From the IMG/VR virus record IMGVR_UViG_3300046804_000662, positions 1 to 35,236 of that record: a DNA stretch of 35,236 nt, one strand, 5' to 3'. Below the pieces are notes generated by a model. It had not been told where the DNA came from. It saw only the letters and a list, made by a program, of their open reading frames with translations, and made no database searches. A program made the translations under genes and the position numbers. Of this stretch, positions 8,534-16,222 are shown piece by piece. Position 1 is the first letter of the stretch; each line of letters begins with the position of its first letter. The stretch comes from a virus.

Positions 8534-8863
8534 ATGGCAACAGCATATAAAGTATTAGGTCAACAAAACCCGGCAGCTGCAACAACTACAACACTATACA
8601 CGGTGCCAGCGGCAAATAGTGCAGTCGTATCAACAGTCAACATTTGTAATCTATCGACCACTGGTAGCACATTTAGAATCGCTGTAAGTCCTGCTGGAGC
8701 AGCACTTGCTAACTCACAATATCTAGCTTATGATATTCCAGTTGCAGGCCAAGATTCTATTTCACTAACTGTTGGCATGTCATTATCAGCAACTGATGTA
8801 GTAAGAGTTTATGCCAACAATACATCAGTTAGTTTTACTGCATTTGGCACGGAGATTTATTAA
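8534..8863 (+). CDS. Conserved small virion protein
   Basis: The 109-residue beta-rich protein starts 'ATAYKVLGQQNPAAATTTTLYTVP' and ends 'SFTAFGTEIY'. Proteins with this beginning and end are frequent beside tail genes of cyanophages and other marine phages, where they are called structural or hypothetical. It has the same general shape as the 120-residue protein encoded at 3001 (strand-rich, N-terminal Thr/Ala stretch, late 'T-x-x-D-V/S-x-R' region), but the two are not close in sequence. The TAA overlaps the ATG of the glycine-rich adhesin, and a Shine-Dalgarno GGAG for that gene (8851-8854) sits in the last codons. Confidence 0.6.
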   Translation: MATAYKVLGQQNPAAATTTTLYTVPAANSAVVSTVNICNLSTTGSTFRIAVSPAGAALANSQYLAYDIPVAGQDSISLTVGMSLSATDVVRVYANNTSVSFTAFGTEIY

Positions 8864-10731
8864 TGGCGGTTAAAAAATATACAAAAAGTAATTCTCAAAG
8901 AAAGAATTACAATTTTGTAGACCCATTGAATCCTCCAGAACAGCGTATTGACGCTACTGGAGGAACAATAAGTTATGCCGGACCATATAAGATTCACACC
9001 TTCACCGCAAACGGAACATTCACGGTCACACAAGGTTCATATCAAGAAATAGACTATCTGATAATTGCTGGTGGTGGACCAGCTGGTCGTGGTAACGGTT
9101 CTGGAGCTTCTGGTGGTGCCGCAGGCGGCGCACTAATGAATTGGGTAGGATTAGCAAATACGTTTTATGCACAATGTATTGGTCCAGAATTATACACACA
9201 ATCAGGTGATGTTTGGACCGTTAACGTTGGTGCAGGCGGTGTAGCTCTAGACAACAACAGTATTAACGGTTGTGGTGGTGATAGTTGGTTATTGAAAAAT
9301 GGATTTGAAATACTAAGAACTTATGGTGGCGGTGGCGGCGGTGGCGGCACAGCTGCGTTTGTTGGCTACAATGGAGGTTGCGGTGCCGGCAGTCCAGGAA
9401 CAGGTGGTAACGGCACCAACCAATGGCCAACAACTCTACCTAGTGCATTAGTAAACGAGTATCAATACCAGTTCAATCACGGTAAAACTACTTCACCTTA
9501 CAAACAAGGAAATGGAAACTGCGTTCCAGGTGTTACTGCTGCTAACCAACGACAAGGTGCTAGTGCTGGTGCATGGACACCTTCAATTTATTACTGGTCA
9601 GTAGTTGGAACGGACACAACAGTTAGAGGTTCGTCAGGCATTAACGCATATCCAGGTTATGGTTTTAAAACCTCTTTTGGTGGCACCTATCAAACATACG
9701 GAAATGCAGGATACTGTGGCACACAATATACTGTGGCAGGAACTCCTGCTGCACCAACAACACCAGGATCAGGTGGACATTCTATGATTACCACTGGTTT
9801 AAGTGGTAATGGTTCAGCTGGCCAAGTAATCTTCAGATATTTAACCAATAAAACCATTGCAGCTGCAAACGTTGAAATGTTGATTGTAGGTGGCGGTGGT
9901 GGATCGGGTTCAATTTCTTCTGGTCCAGGTGGCGGCGGCGGTTCTGTAATTTATTATGGAAACGAATCTGCAAACACAGGTGGACCAGTAAAACTTTACA
10001 ATGGAACATACACAATAGTTGTTGGTGCTGGTGGTGTATTGTCAACGTCACAGACAGTTTCGAGTCGAGGAGGACAATCTAGTGTCATAGGTGTTCCCAA
10101 CGATACAGTTACACACTACGGCATCGCTGCAGCAAACACATTTGGTGGTTTTGATGCTTATGGTGGCGGTTCAAAATACAGAGCTTTAGAGGAACTACAC
10201 GGATCAGGCCACGGTGTTTATGGTGGTCAAAACGTATATCAATATGGTTATCCAGCACCTGGCCATGGGTTCAGAGGCGGCGCCGGTTTCGGTGGTGCAC
10301 CAACCTGTCATGGCGGCGGTGGCGGCGCAGGCGCTGTAGGTGGAGATGCTGTCAACTTAACCAATGGTGGGGCTGGCGGTATAGGCAAACAGTATTCAAT
10401 AAGTGGCACCGCTACTTATTATGGTGGCGGTGGCGGCGGCGCAAGATCCACAACTGGTGGAACAATTGCTGCTGGTGGTCTTGGCGGTGGCGCAGCTGGT
10501 CTGAATGGAACGAACACAGTAGCAAACAGCGGAACAGTAAACACAGGTGGTGGTGGCGGAGGCGCACAGGGCGGCACCTCTGGTGGTGCAGGTGGTTCAG
10601 GCATAGTAATCATTAGATATCCCGATAGTTATCCAGCTGCAAACGGAACAACAGGTTCACCAACTGTTGTTGTTTCTGGTGGTTGGAGAACATACACATT
10701 TACCCAGTCTGGAACTATATCATTCGGTTAA
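8863..10731 (+). CDS. Glycine-rich tail adhesin / receptor-binding protein
   Basis: The 622-residue protein has two successive glycine-rich domains. The first follows 'YKIHTFTANGTFTV' and 'DYLIIAGGG' (about residues 45-330). The second begins 'VEMLIVGGGGGSG' (about 343) and ends with 'GGSGIVIIRYP' (about 575). Runs of four to eight glycines recur (GGGGGGGG near 160), as in glycine-rich phage proteins whose polyglycine II helices form adhesin tips (T4-like gp38 type). The ending 'WRTYTFTQSGTISFG' repeats the short strand motif of the N-terminus. It is a strong candidate for host-range determination, by analogy only. High glycine content makes the opposite strand proline-rich and open, but that is a shadow. 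Confidence 0.7.
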   Translation: MAVKKYTKSNSQRKNYNFVDPLNPPEQRIDATGGTISYAGPYKIHTFTANGTFTVTQGSYQEIDYLIIAGGGPAGRGNGSGASGGAAGGALMNWVGLANTFYAQCIGPELYTQSGDVWTVNVGAGGVALDNNSINGCGGDSWLLKNGFEILRTYGGGGGGGGTAAFVGYNGGCGAGSPGTGGNGTNQWPTTLPSALVNEYQYQFNHGKTTSPYKQGNGNCVPGVTAANQRQGASAGAWTPSIYYWSVVGTDTTVRGSSGINAYPGYGFKTSFGGTYQTYGNAGYCGTQYTVAGTPAAPTTPGSGGHSMITTGLSGNGSAGQVIFRYLTNKTIAAANVEMLIVGGGGGSGSISSGPGGGGGSVIYYGNESANTGGPVKLYNGTYTIVVGAGGVLSTSQTVSSRGGQSSVIGVPNDTVTHYGIAAANTFGGFDAYGGGSKYRALEELHGSGHGVYGGQNVYQYGYPAPGHGFRGGAGFGGAPTCHGGGGGAGAVGGDAVNLTNGGAGGIGKQYSISGTATYYGGGGGGARSTTGGTIAAGGLGGGAAGLNGTNTVANSGTVNTGGGGGGAQGGTSGGAGGSGIVIIRYPDSYPAANGTTGSPTVVVSGGWRTYTFTQSGTISFG

Positions 10732-10738
10732 GGAAAAA

Positions 10739-11092
10739 ATGGCACACTTTGCACAATTAGATGAAAATAATATTGTAACTAGAGTTCTTGTGATTGACCA
10801 AGAAACTATTGATACTGGAGCTTTTGGTGATCCAGAAAGTTTTGTTCAAACAAGTTACAATACATATGGTGGTGTTCATATATTGGGAGGAACACCATTA
10901 AGAAAAAATTATGCTGGTATAGGATATACTTACGATTCAGTTCGTGACGCTTTCATTGCACCAAAACCCTACGATTCTTGGACACTAAATGAAGAAACTT
11001 GTTGTTGGGAACCACCAACACCAATGCCAACAGATGATAAAATTTATCACTGGAACGAGGAGACACTTTCTTGGGTGGAACAAGTTACATAA
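10739..11092 (+). CDS. Conserved marine-phage tail-region protein
   Basis: The 117-residue protein has the highly conserved core 'TSYNTYGGVHILGGTPLRKNYAGIGYTYD...AFI.PKPYDSWTLNE...WEPP'. This is found across cyanophages and other aquatic myoviruses near tail or fibre genes. No function is established that I know of. I chose ATG 10739 because a Shine-Dalgarno GGA lies just upstream (10732-10734) and because the family starts with 'MAHFAQLD'. An upstream in-frame alternative would overlap the adhesin gene. The C-terminal part repeats a 'CCWEPPTP' / 'LSWVEQV' pattern with regularly spaced tryptophans. Confidence 0.65.
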   Translation: MAHFAQLDENNIVTRVLVIDQETIDTGAFGDPESFVQTSYNTYGGVHILGGTPLRKNYAGIGYTYDSVRDAFIAPKPYDSWTLNEETCCWEPPTPMPTDDKIYHWNEETLSWVEQVT

Positions 11093-11099
11093 CCAGAAG

Positions 11100-11107
11100 C
11101 ATAAATA
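11100..11107 (+). promoter_or_regulatory. Late promoter box (CATAAATA) for the gp13 operon
   Basis: CATAAATA lies 20 bases before ATG 11127 in the only gap between the fibre cassette and gp13. Transcription would start near 11113, leaving a leader of about 14 bases that contains the Shine-Dalgarno AGGGGG (11116-11121). It overlaps the left arm of an inverted repeat (see separate entry). Confidence 0.65.
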
Positions 11108-11125
11108 TCCCTTATAGGGGGATAT
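11105..11125 (+). promoter_or_regulatory. Hairpin covering the gp13 ribosome-binding site
   Basis: ATATCCC (11105-11111) is a perfect inverted copy of GGGATAT (11119-11125), with a seven-base loop. The right arm contains the Shine-Dalgarno sequence of gp13, and the left arm overlaps the late promoter. RNA read through from upstream would contain both arms; RNA started at the late promoter (near 11113) would lack the left one. Confidence 0.5.
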
Positions 11126-11126
11126 A

Positions 11127-11903
11127 ATGGCACAACCAATCACAACAAGAGCAGCATTTAAAGAATATTGTCTGCGTAGACTAGGTTTTCCTGTAATTGA
11201 AATCAACGTTGATGACGACCAGGTTGAGGATCGTATTGACGATGCTTTGCAATACTGGCAGGATTATCATTTTGATGGTCTACAAAAAGTCTATTATATT
11301 AAAAGACTAGACCAAACAGACATTAATAACAAATATTTGAATTTAGCTGACGCTAGAGATTCATCAAACAACGTATTACAAATTGCTGGTGTCACCAGAA
11401 TATTTCCTATTTCTGACTCACACATGCAAGTTAATATGTTTGACCTCAGATACCAACTCCGTTTGAATGAGTTGTATGATTTCACATCCGCTTCCTACAT
11501 CAACTATACATTAACCCTACAACACCTACGCATGTTGGAACAGTTGTTTACTGGTGAAGTGCCTATTAGATTCCAGAGACACATGCAAAGATTGTATATT
11601 GATTGGGGTTGGGGTCAAAATCAAGCACCAATAGGAACAACAGTTATTGCGGAATGTTATGCAGTAATTAATCCCGATGTGTATACACAGGCCTGGAACG
11701 ACCGTTGGTTAAAAGAATATGCAACAGCACTTATCAAACGCTCTTGGGGTAATAACCTTAAAAAGTTTGATGGCATCCAATTACCAGGTGGTGTCAAATT
11801 AAACGGAGATAAAATCTATACTGAAGCTAAAGAAGAAATAGATGCTCTACATGCAGAAATCGGTGACAAGTATGGTGCACCACTAGAAATGTTCATGAAC
11901 TAA
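11127..11903 (+). CDS. 13: Neck (head completion) protein gp13
   Basis: The 258-residue protein matches gp13 of T4-like phages by its opening 'TRAAFKEYCLRRLGFPVIEINVDDDQVEDRIDDALQYWQDYH' pattern (a conserved 'LG.P.i.inv...Q..DrI.dAl..w..yH') and 'WGNNLKKFDGIQLPGGVKLNG' near residues 205-228. gp13 joins the portal-side neck to the tail after DNA packaging, together with gp14. Its length is usual for marine T4-like relatives. A strong Shine-Dalgarno AGGGGG precedes the ATG. It is followed immediately by gp14 and gp15. Confidence 0.92.
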   Translation: MAQPITTRAAFKEYCLRRLGFPVIEINVDDDQVEDRIDDALQYWQDYHFDGLQKVYYIKRLDQTDINNKYLNLADARDSSNNVLQIAGVTRIFPISDSHMQVNMFDLRYQLRLNELYDFTSASYINYTLTLQHLRMLEQLFTGEVPIRFQRHMQRLYIDWGWGQNQAPIGTTVIAECYAVINPDVYTQAWNDRWLKEYATALIKRSWGNNLKKFDGIQLPGGVKLNGDKIYTEAKEEIDALHAEIGDKYGAPLEMFMN

Positions 11904-11904
11904 A

Positions 11905-12786
11905 ATGGCAACATCGGTTTATTTCAATAATTATAACTCTCTTGCTGAGCAAAGAGTAATCGAGGACTTGATTGTTGAATCAATCAAGATTATGGGCTTT
12001 GACGCCTATTATTTGCCTATTGAAAATGAAACAGACCGAGACATTTTATACGGTGAAGATCCGGTTAAAAAGTTTAGTGCAGCGTTTCCAATCGAATTCT
12101 ACCTATCAAGTTCTATGGAATATGAAGGAGAAAAAGAATTCTTCTCCAAGTTTGGTTTGGAGATTAAAAACAACGTCAGTATCATACTATCAAAACGTTC
12201 CTTTTCTCAACGTGTTCCACAAAATACATTTACTAGACCTAGAGAAGGTGATTTGATTTATGTTCCATTTTTGAATGGCACAGGTGAATTGTTTGAAATC
12301 AAATTCACCAATCAAACTAAAGACTTCTTTATGTTAGGACGTAAAATACCATTCTTCTATGAATTGGAACTTGAGAAATTCAAATACTCACAAGAACTTA
12401 TCGATACTGGTGTTGAGGATATCGATGATGTTATGATTCAATCCGCTTATACATTAGAATTGAATACGGGTGTTGGAACAGGAACATTCGAACAACGTGA
12501 AATTGTTTTCCAGTCCGATGACGGCACGCAAGCAAATGCGTATGTGGTGGCAATAGTGCAAGAATGGGTTAAACCAGACGATACATTGAAAGTGTCAAAC
12601 GTTGCAGGTGAATTCCGTGATAACGTTGCAATTATAGGTGCGACAAGCGGTGCAGAATATTACCTATCTTCATATGATCCATTAAAAGATAGCACAAGAA
12701 ATGAAGCTTATGATAACGCTTACTTGAATGACACCGCAAGTAATATCATAGACTTCACAGAAACAAATCCGTTTGGAAGAATCTAA
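11905..12786 (+). CDS. 14: Neck protein gp14
   Basis: The 293-residue protein is the second neck (head completion) protein. Typical features are 'AEQRVIEDLIVESIKIMGFDAYYLP' at the N-terminus and 'RPREGDLIYVPFLNGTGELFEIKF' with 'FFMLGRKIPFFYELELEKFKYSQE' in the middle, as in gp14 of cyanophages. It acts with gp13 to seal the filled head and accept the tail. It starts one base after the gp13 stop and its TAA overlaps gp15 (TAATG), consistent with one operon. A GGAAGA at its 3' end serves gp15. Confidence 0.92.
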   Translation: MATSVYFNNYNSLAEQRVIEDLIVESIKIMGFDAYYLPIENETDRDILYGEDPVKKFSAAFPIEFYLSSSMEYEGEKEFFSKFGLEIKNNVSIILSKRSFSQRVPQNTFTRPREGDLIYVPFLNGTGELFEIKFTNQTKDFFMLGRKIPFFYELELEKFKYSQELIDTGVEDIDDVMIQSAYTLELNTGVGTGTFEQREIVFQSDDGTQANAYVVAIVQEWVKPDDTLKVSNVAGEFRDNVAIIGATSGAEYYLSSYDPLKDSTRNEAYDNAYLNDTASNIIDFTETNPFGRI

Positions 12787-13802
12787 TGTCAACATATAAT
12801 CGTGTCATAAGAAAATTAGTTGTTGGTTTTGGTAACCTGTTTGACAATATAACATTGTATAGGTTTAAACCAGACAACACCGAATCGGAAAGATTTATTG
12901 TTCCAATCGTATACGCTTCCAAAGAACGTTATGTTATGAGACTGGAAGAAGATTTGAATTTGGACAAAAAGGTTCAAACAACTCTACCTAGAATGTCATT
13001 TGAAATGGCAGGATTAAGTTACGATTCTAGTAGAAAACAGAATACAAATATTAAAAATTTTGCAGGCACATCAGGCACTGGTGTATTGGCACAATATAAT
13101 CCAGTTCCATATAACTTCGATTTCAACCTCTACATATATGTTCGTAACATTGAGGATGGAACACAAATCATAGAACATATTTTACCATTCTTTACACCAG
13201 ATTATACAATCAAATTGAATTTAATTCCTGAAATGGGAATTATTAAGGAAATTCCAGTTGTATTAAATAACACCAGTCATGATATTGTGTATGAGGGTGG
13301 TCGAGATAATGAAACCAGAATGATTATCTGGACATTAAACTTTACAGTCAAAGGTTTCATATTTGGTAAATTCAGAGAAACAAACGTTATCAATCGTGCT
13401 TTCGTATCAGTATATAATCAAGTGAGACAAGATGAATTAATAGAATTTTATATGGATTTAGATTCTGGTTATGGAACATATAAAGTTGGAGAAACTGTAT
13501 ATCAAGGATACACGGCAGACGATGCAACAGCTACAGGAATAGTTGTTCAATTTACAGATAACATCTTACGTTTAAAAGAACTAACAGGAAACTTTGTGTC
13601 AGATAAACCTATATACGGAATTAATACATTGGCAAATTACAACTTTACTTCCTATAACTTGAACCCATTGAAATTTGTTGAAGTTGATTCAGTTGGTAGA
13701 GTTACAACAGACATTGATTATATGTCTGTGGATAAAGAAGAAGCCAAGGCCGATAATACGTTGGCCGAGGTTGTTACTATCAATAAGGCCGCAAACCAGT
13801 AA
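12786..13802 (+). CDS. 15: Tail terminator / sheath stabiliser gp15
   Basis: The 338-residue protein matches gp15 of T4-like phages. It opens 'NRVIRKLVVGFGNLFDNITLYRF', followed by 'FIVPIVYASKERYVMRLEEDLNLDKKVQTTLPRMSFEMAGLSYDSSRKQN', a signature stretch of the family. gp15 caps the tail tube and sheath and binds the neck. The protein is longer than T4 gp15 (272 residues), with the extra length in a C-terminal domain from about residue 215 ('SGYGTYKVGETVYQGYTADDATATGIVVQF'). This extension resembles a small beta module found inserted in cyanophage structural proteins. Confidence 0.9.
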   Translation: MSTYNRVIRKLVVGFGNLFDNITLYRFKPDNTESERFIVPIVYASKERYVMRLEEDLNLDKKVQTTLPRMSFEMAGLSYDSSRKQNTNIKNFAGTSGTGVLAQYNPVPYNFDFNLYIYVRNIEDGTQIIEHILPFFTPDYTIKLNLIPEMGIIKEIPVVLNNTSHDIVYEGGRDNETRMIIWTLNFTVKGFIFGKFRETNVINRAFVSVYNQVRQDELIEFYMDLDSGYGTYKVGETVYQGYTADDATATGIVVQFTDNILRLKELTGNFVSDKPIYGINTLANYNFTSYNLNPLKFVEVDSVGRVTTDIDYMSVDKEEAKADNTLAEVVTINKAANQ

Positions 13803-13820
13803 ACAAAACGAGAGAATTAA

Positions 13821-15788
13821 ATGTCTAAACAAATTATCAATCTTGGTATTAGAGCGAACGATGGCAAAGGTGATTCATTACGAGTTGCTTTTGGTAAAAC
13901 AAATAACAACTTTACTGAGTTGTATAATACCGTTTCTCATAATTCCAACGTATCAAATACTTACTATGAAACAAATCAAGAATTAGCTCAGAACGCATAC
14001 AACAAAGCGAATACTGCATCTCTTGGTGATATTTTGTTTTTGGACACCACAATGTATAGTAATACAAAAGTGGAAATTGGCAACGACCATCATGGATTGA
14101 AAGCATGGGGTTTATTATTTGGTCAAACCACAACGCAAGCCAATAATGCATACGGAACCAGTGTTGCATATGATAGTGAAAATAATATATTGGCTTCGTT
14201 CACAACACAAAATGAAGTTACTGGTTTGCCACAATCAACAGTTATTAAATTTGATTCTCACGGTTTAGTTTACTGGAGAAATTCTGTTCCTGCCGCAAAC
14301 GTTAATAATACTTTAGTAGCAAGTTATGCTGATTCTGTTTATGTTGATGCAAACAATAATGTTTATTTGTTGACAAATATTCCAGACGATTCATCAACAT
14401 TAGTTACTAAATTTAATTATCTTGGTCAAAATGTTTGGAATACATTAATTTCAGATTCTACCGACTCAAGAGACATAGTTGTTGATGATGAAGAATTCCC
14501 GTATTATGTTGGTCACCATAACCTAATCACTGGTTTAGATATTACTGGTGAATTATATTTTACACACTTCAATTTAAATACAGCAAACACACATTCTGTA
14601 ATGGCGTTACCAAATAGAGGTGGTGTTTATGTTGGAACAGATACCGGCCAAGTTCATAAATTTGATACAGAAGGTGTATATCAATGGTCAAATCAAGTTA
14701 GTGCAGCTGGAGAAATAATTTCATCATTAACATATGACGGTGCAAATAATTGGTATGCAGCTGCATGGACCAACATTTTCAAGTTTGCTCCAGATAATAC
14801 ATTACTTTGGGAAAAAGAAATTCAAGGTCTTGATCCAAGAATTGCTTCCATAAAATATAGTGATAATTATCTATATGTTATGGGTGCAACAGAAGATCCA
14901 AATTCAAAAGATGCATTTATCATTTACAAATTACACTCAGCAAATGGCGAATTGGTATGGGCAAACTCTTTAGAAATTACTGGTGCATCACAGAATAATG
15001 GTTTGGGTCGTAGAAGAATGGATGTAAAAGGAGATTTTATCCTTATTACCGGTCATGCATATCCAAACAACAGCACCAAAGCGATTGCAACAATATATCA
15101 ATTACCAATTGACGGAACATTACCAGGAACTTATTTTGGTTCAAACTCAACAACATGGGGAGCTCACACATACGTTACAGTTCCTGAAGCAACAACTGTA
15201 ACCAGTTCTCAAGTTGGCAGTGGTAATACAACAGTAACAATTGCTGAAAATGTGAACTATGCCTACACGATGCCAGATGTTGCATATCAAAATCCAAGTC
15301 CAGAAAACGAAGAAACAATCAATTATTTCCTACAAAAATGGAACTTCACAGAAGATGGAACTTTAGTTATACCTTCTTCTGGTTCAGATTTGGCCATAGA
15401 GTTTAGTGGTAAAGGTGTTGCAAACGTTGGTGCAACAACACTTAAAACTACAAGCAATTCATTTGATGGTATTACAATTGAATTAGATGTTAATGCATCA
15501 ATCAATAAAATTACCCCAGTTGGTGGAGGTAACGGTGGCCACTATCATCTACCAAACGGTTTTGAAGGGCAGATTATGTATATCGTCCCAGCTGAAGGTG
15601 GCGAAATGAATACTCATTACACAACAATGAGTTTTGATTCTGCAAGATGGTCTAATGGTAATGGTGTTATTAATCAGAACAACGCTAGTTGGTGGTTACC
15701 ATTCCACGGTTCTCAAGGTGGACACGCTGTATTGACCTTAATATTTACAGATGGTGCTTGGAATCTACCACATAATTATTTCGATTAA
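13821..15788 (+). CDS. Fibre-like virion protein inserted between gp15 and gp16
   Basis: The 655-residue protein begins with 'INLGIRANDGKGDSLRVAFGKTNNNFTELY', a conserved phage module (about residues 5-35) often used to anchor fibres. It is followed by an ANxA-type stretch (NAYNKANTAS). Residues of about 90-390 carry PQQ/YVTN-like propeller repeats such as 'VYVGTDTGQVHKFDTEGVYQWSNQVS', 'IFKFAPDNTLLWEKEIQG' and 'IYKLHSANGELVWANSLE'. The C-terminus (about 560-655) is a beta-rich tip ending 'LIFTDGAWNLPHNYFD', like tips of marine phage fibres. A Shine-Dalgarno GAGAG precedes the start. It is not a T4 core gene; its place between neck and terminase suggests a neck-attached fibre (whisker) or decoration, which is inference. 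Confidence 0.6.
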   Translation: MSKQIINLGIRANDGKGDSLRVAFGKTNNNFTELYNTVSHNSNVSNTYYETNQELAQNAYNKANTASLGDILFLDTTMYSNTKVEIGNDHHGLKAWGLLFGQTTTQANNAYGTSVAYDSENNILASFTTQNEVTGLPQSTVIKFDSHGLVYWRNSVPAANVNNTLVASYADSVYVDANNNVYLLTNIPDDSSTLVTKFNYLGQNVWNTLISDSTDSRDIVVDDEEFPYYVGHHNLITGLDITGELYFTHFNLNTANTHSVMALPNRGGVYVGTDTGQVHKFDTEGVYQWSNQVSAAGEIISSLTYDGANNWYAAAWTNIFKFAPDNTLLWEKEIQGLDPRIASIKYSDNYLYVMGATEDPNSKDAFIIYKLHSANGELVWANSLEITGASQNNGLGRRRMDVKGDFILITGHAYPNNSTKAIATIYQLPIDGTLPGTYFGSNSTTWGAHTYVTVPEATTVTSSQVGSGNTTVTIAENVNYAYTMPDVAYQNPSPENEETINYFLQKWNFTEDGTLVIPSSGSDLAIEFSGKGVANVGATTLKTTSNSFDGITIELDVNASINKITPVGGGNGGHYHLPNGFEGQIMYIVPAEGGEMNTHYTTMSFDSARWSNGNGVINQNNASWWLPFHGSQGGHAVLTLIFTDGAWNLPHNYFD

Positions 15789-15796
15789 AATAAATA
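15789..15796 (+). promoter_or_regulatory. AATAAATA box immediately before gp16 start
   Basis: AATAAATA ends six bases before ATG 15803. If it is a late promoter, the RNA would start at or next to the ATG. No Shine-Dalgarno sequence is present in the gap. Confidence 0.3.
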
Positions 15797-15802
15797 AAGA
15801 CT

Positions 15803-16222
15803 ATGAATACATTTGACAAAAACATGGAAAAATTATTTGATGTATCACCTGTTGAACCAAAGGAACAACCTTTGGTTCCCGTTCAACCAAAATCACCGGT
15901 TGATAGTTTGGATTTGAAACAAGATTTGGTTGATTCTTATGAACAAACAAAATCAAATCTACAAGACTTGATTGATTCGGGTAAAGATGCAATGGAAGAA
16001 TTACGTCAGATTGCCAGTGCAGGTCAACATCCACGTGCGTTTGAGGTTTATGCCACTTTACTAAAGAATATGGTAGATGCCAACAAAGAACTATTGAATG
16101 TTCAAAAACAAATGCGTGATATGGATGGCAAAAAGAAAGATGAAACTGGTACCAAAATCGACAAAGCTATCTTTGTTGGTTCAACCGCTGAGTTAAATAA
16201 ACTCATCAAAGGTAAAGAATGA
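15803..16222 (+). CDS. 16: Terminase small subunit gp16
   Basis: The 139-residue, mostly helical acidic/basic protein lies directly before the large terminase. Its core 'DLIDSGKDAMEELRQIASAGQHPRAFEVYATLLKNMVDANKELLNVQKQM' matches the central coiled-coil domain of gp16 in T4-like marine phages. gp16 forms a ring that recognises replicated DNA and stimulates the ATPase of gp17 to start packaging. Its stop overlaps the start of gp17 (ATGA), so the two are co-translated. The region before residue 45 is low-complexity and probably disordered. Confidence 0.88.
   Translation: MNTFDKNMEKLFDVSPVEPKEQPLVPVQPKSPVDSLDLKQDLVDSYEQTKSNLQDLIDSGKDAMEELRQIASAGQHPRAFEVYATLLKNMVDANKELLNVQKQMRDMDGKKKDETGTKIDKAIFVGSTAELNKLIKGKE

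Noticed and set aside
10419-10613. Proline-rich minus-strand frame opposite the adhesin
   Set aside because: It is the complement of glycine codons; a typical shadow of a glycine-rich gene.
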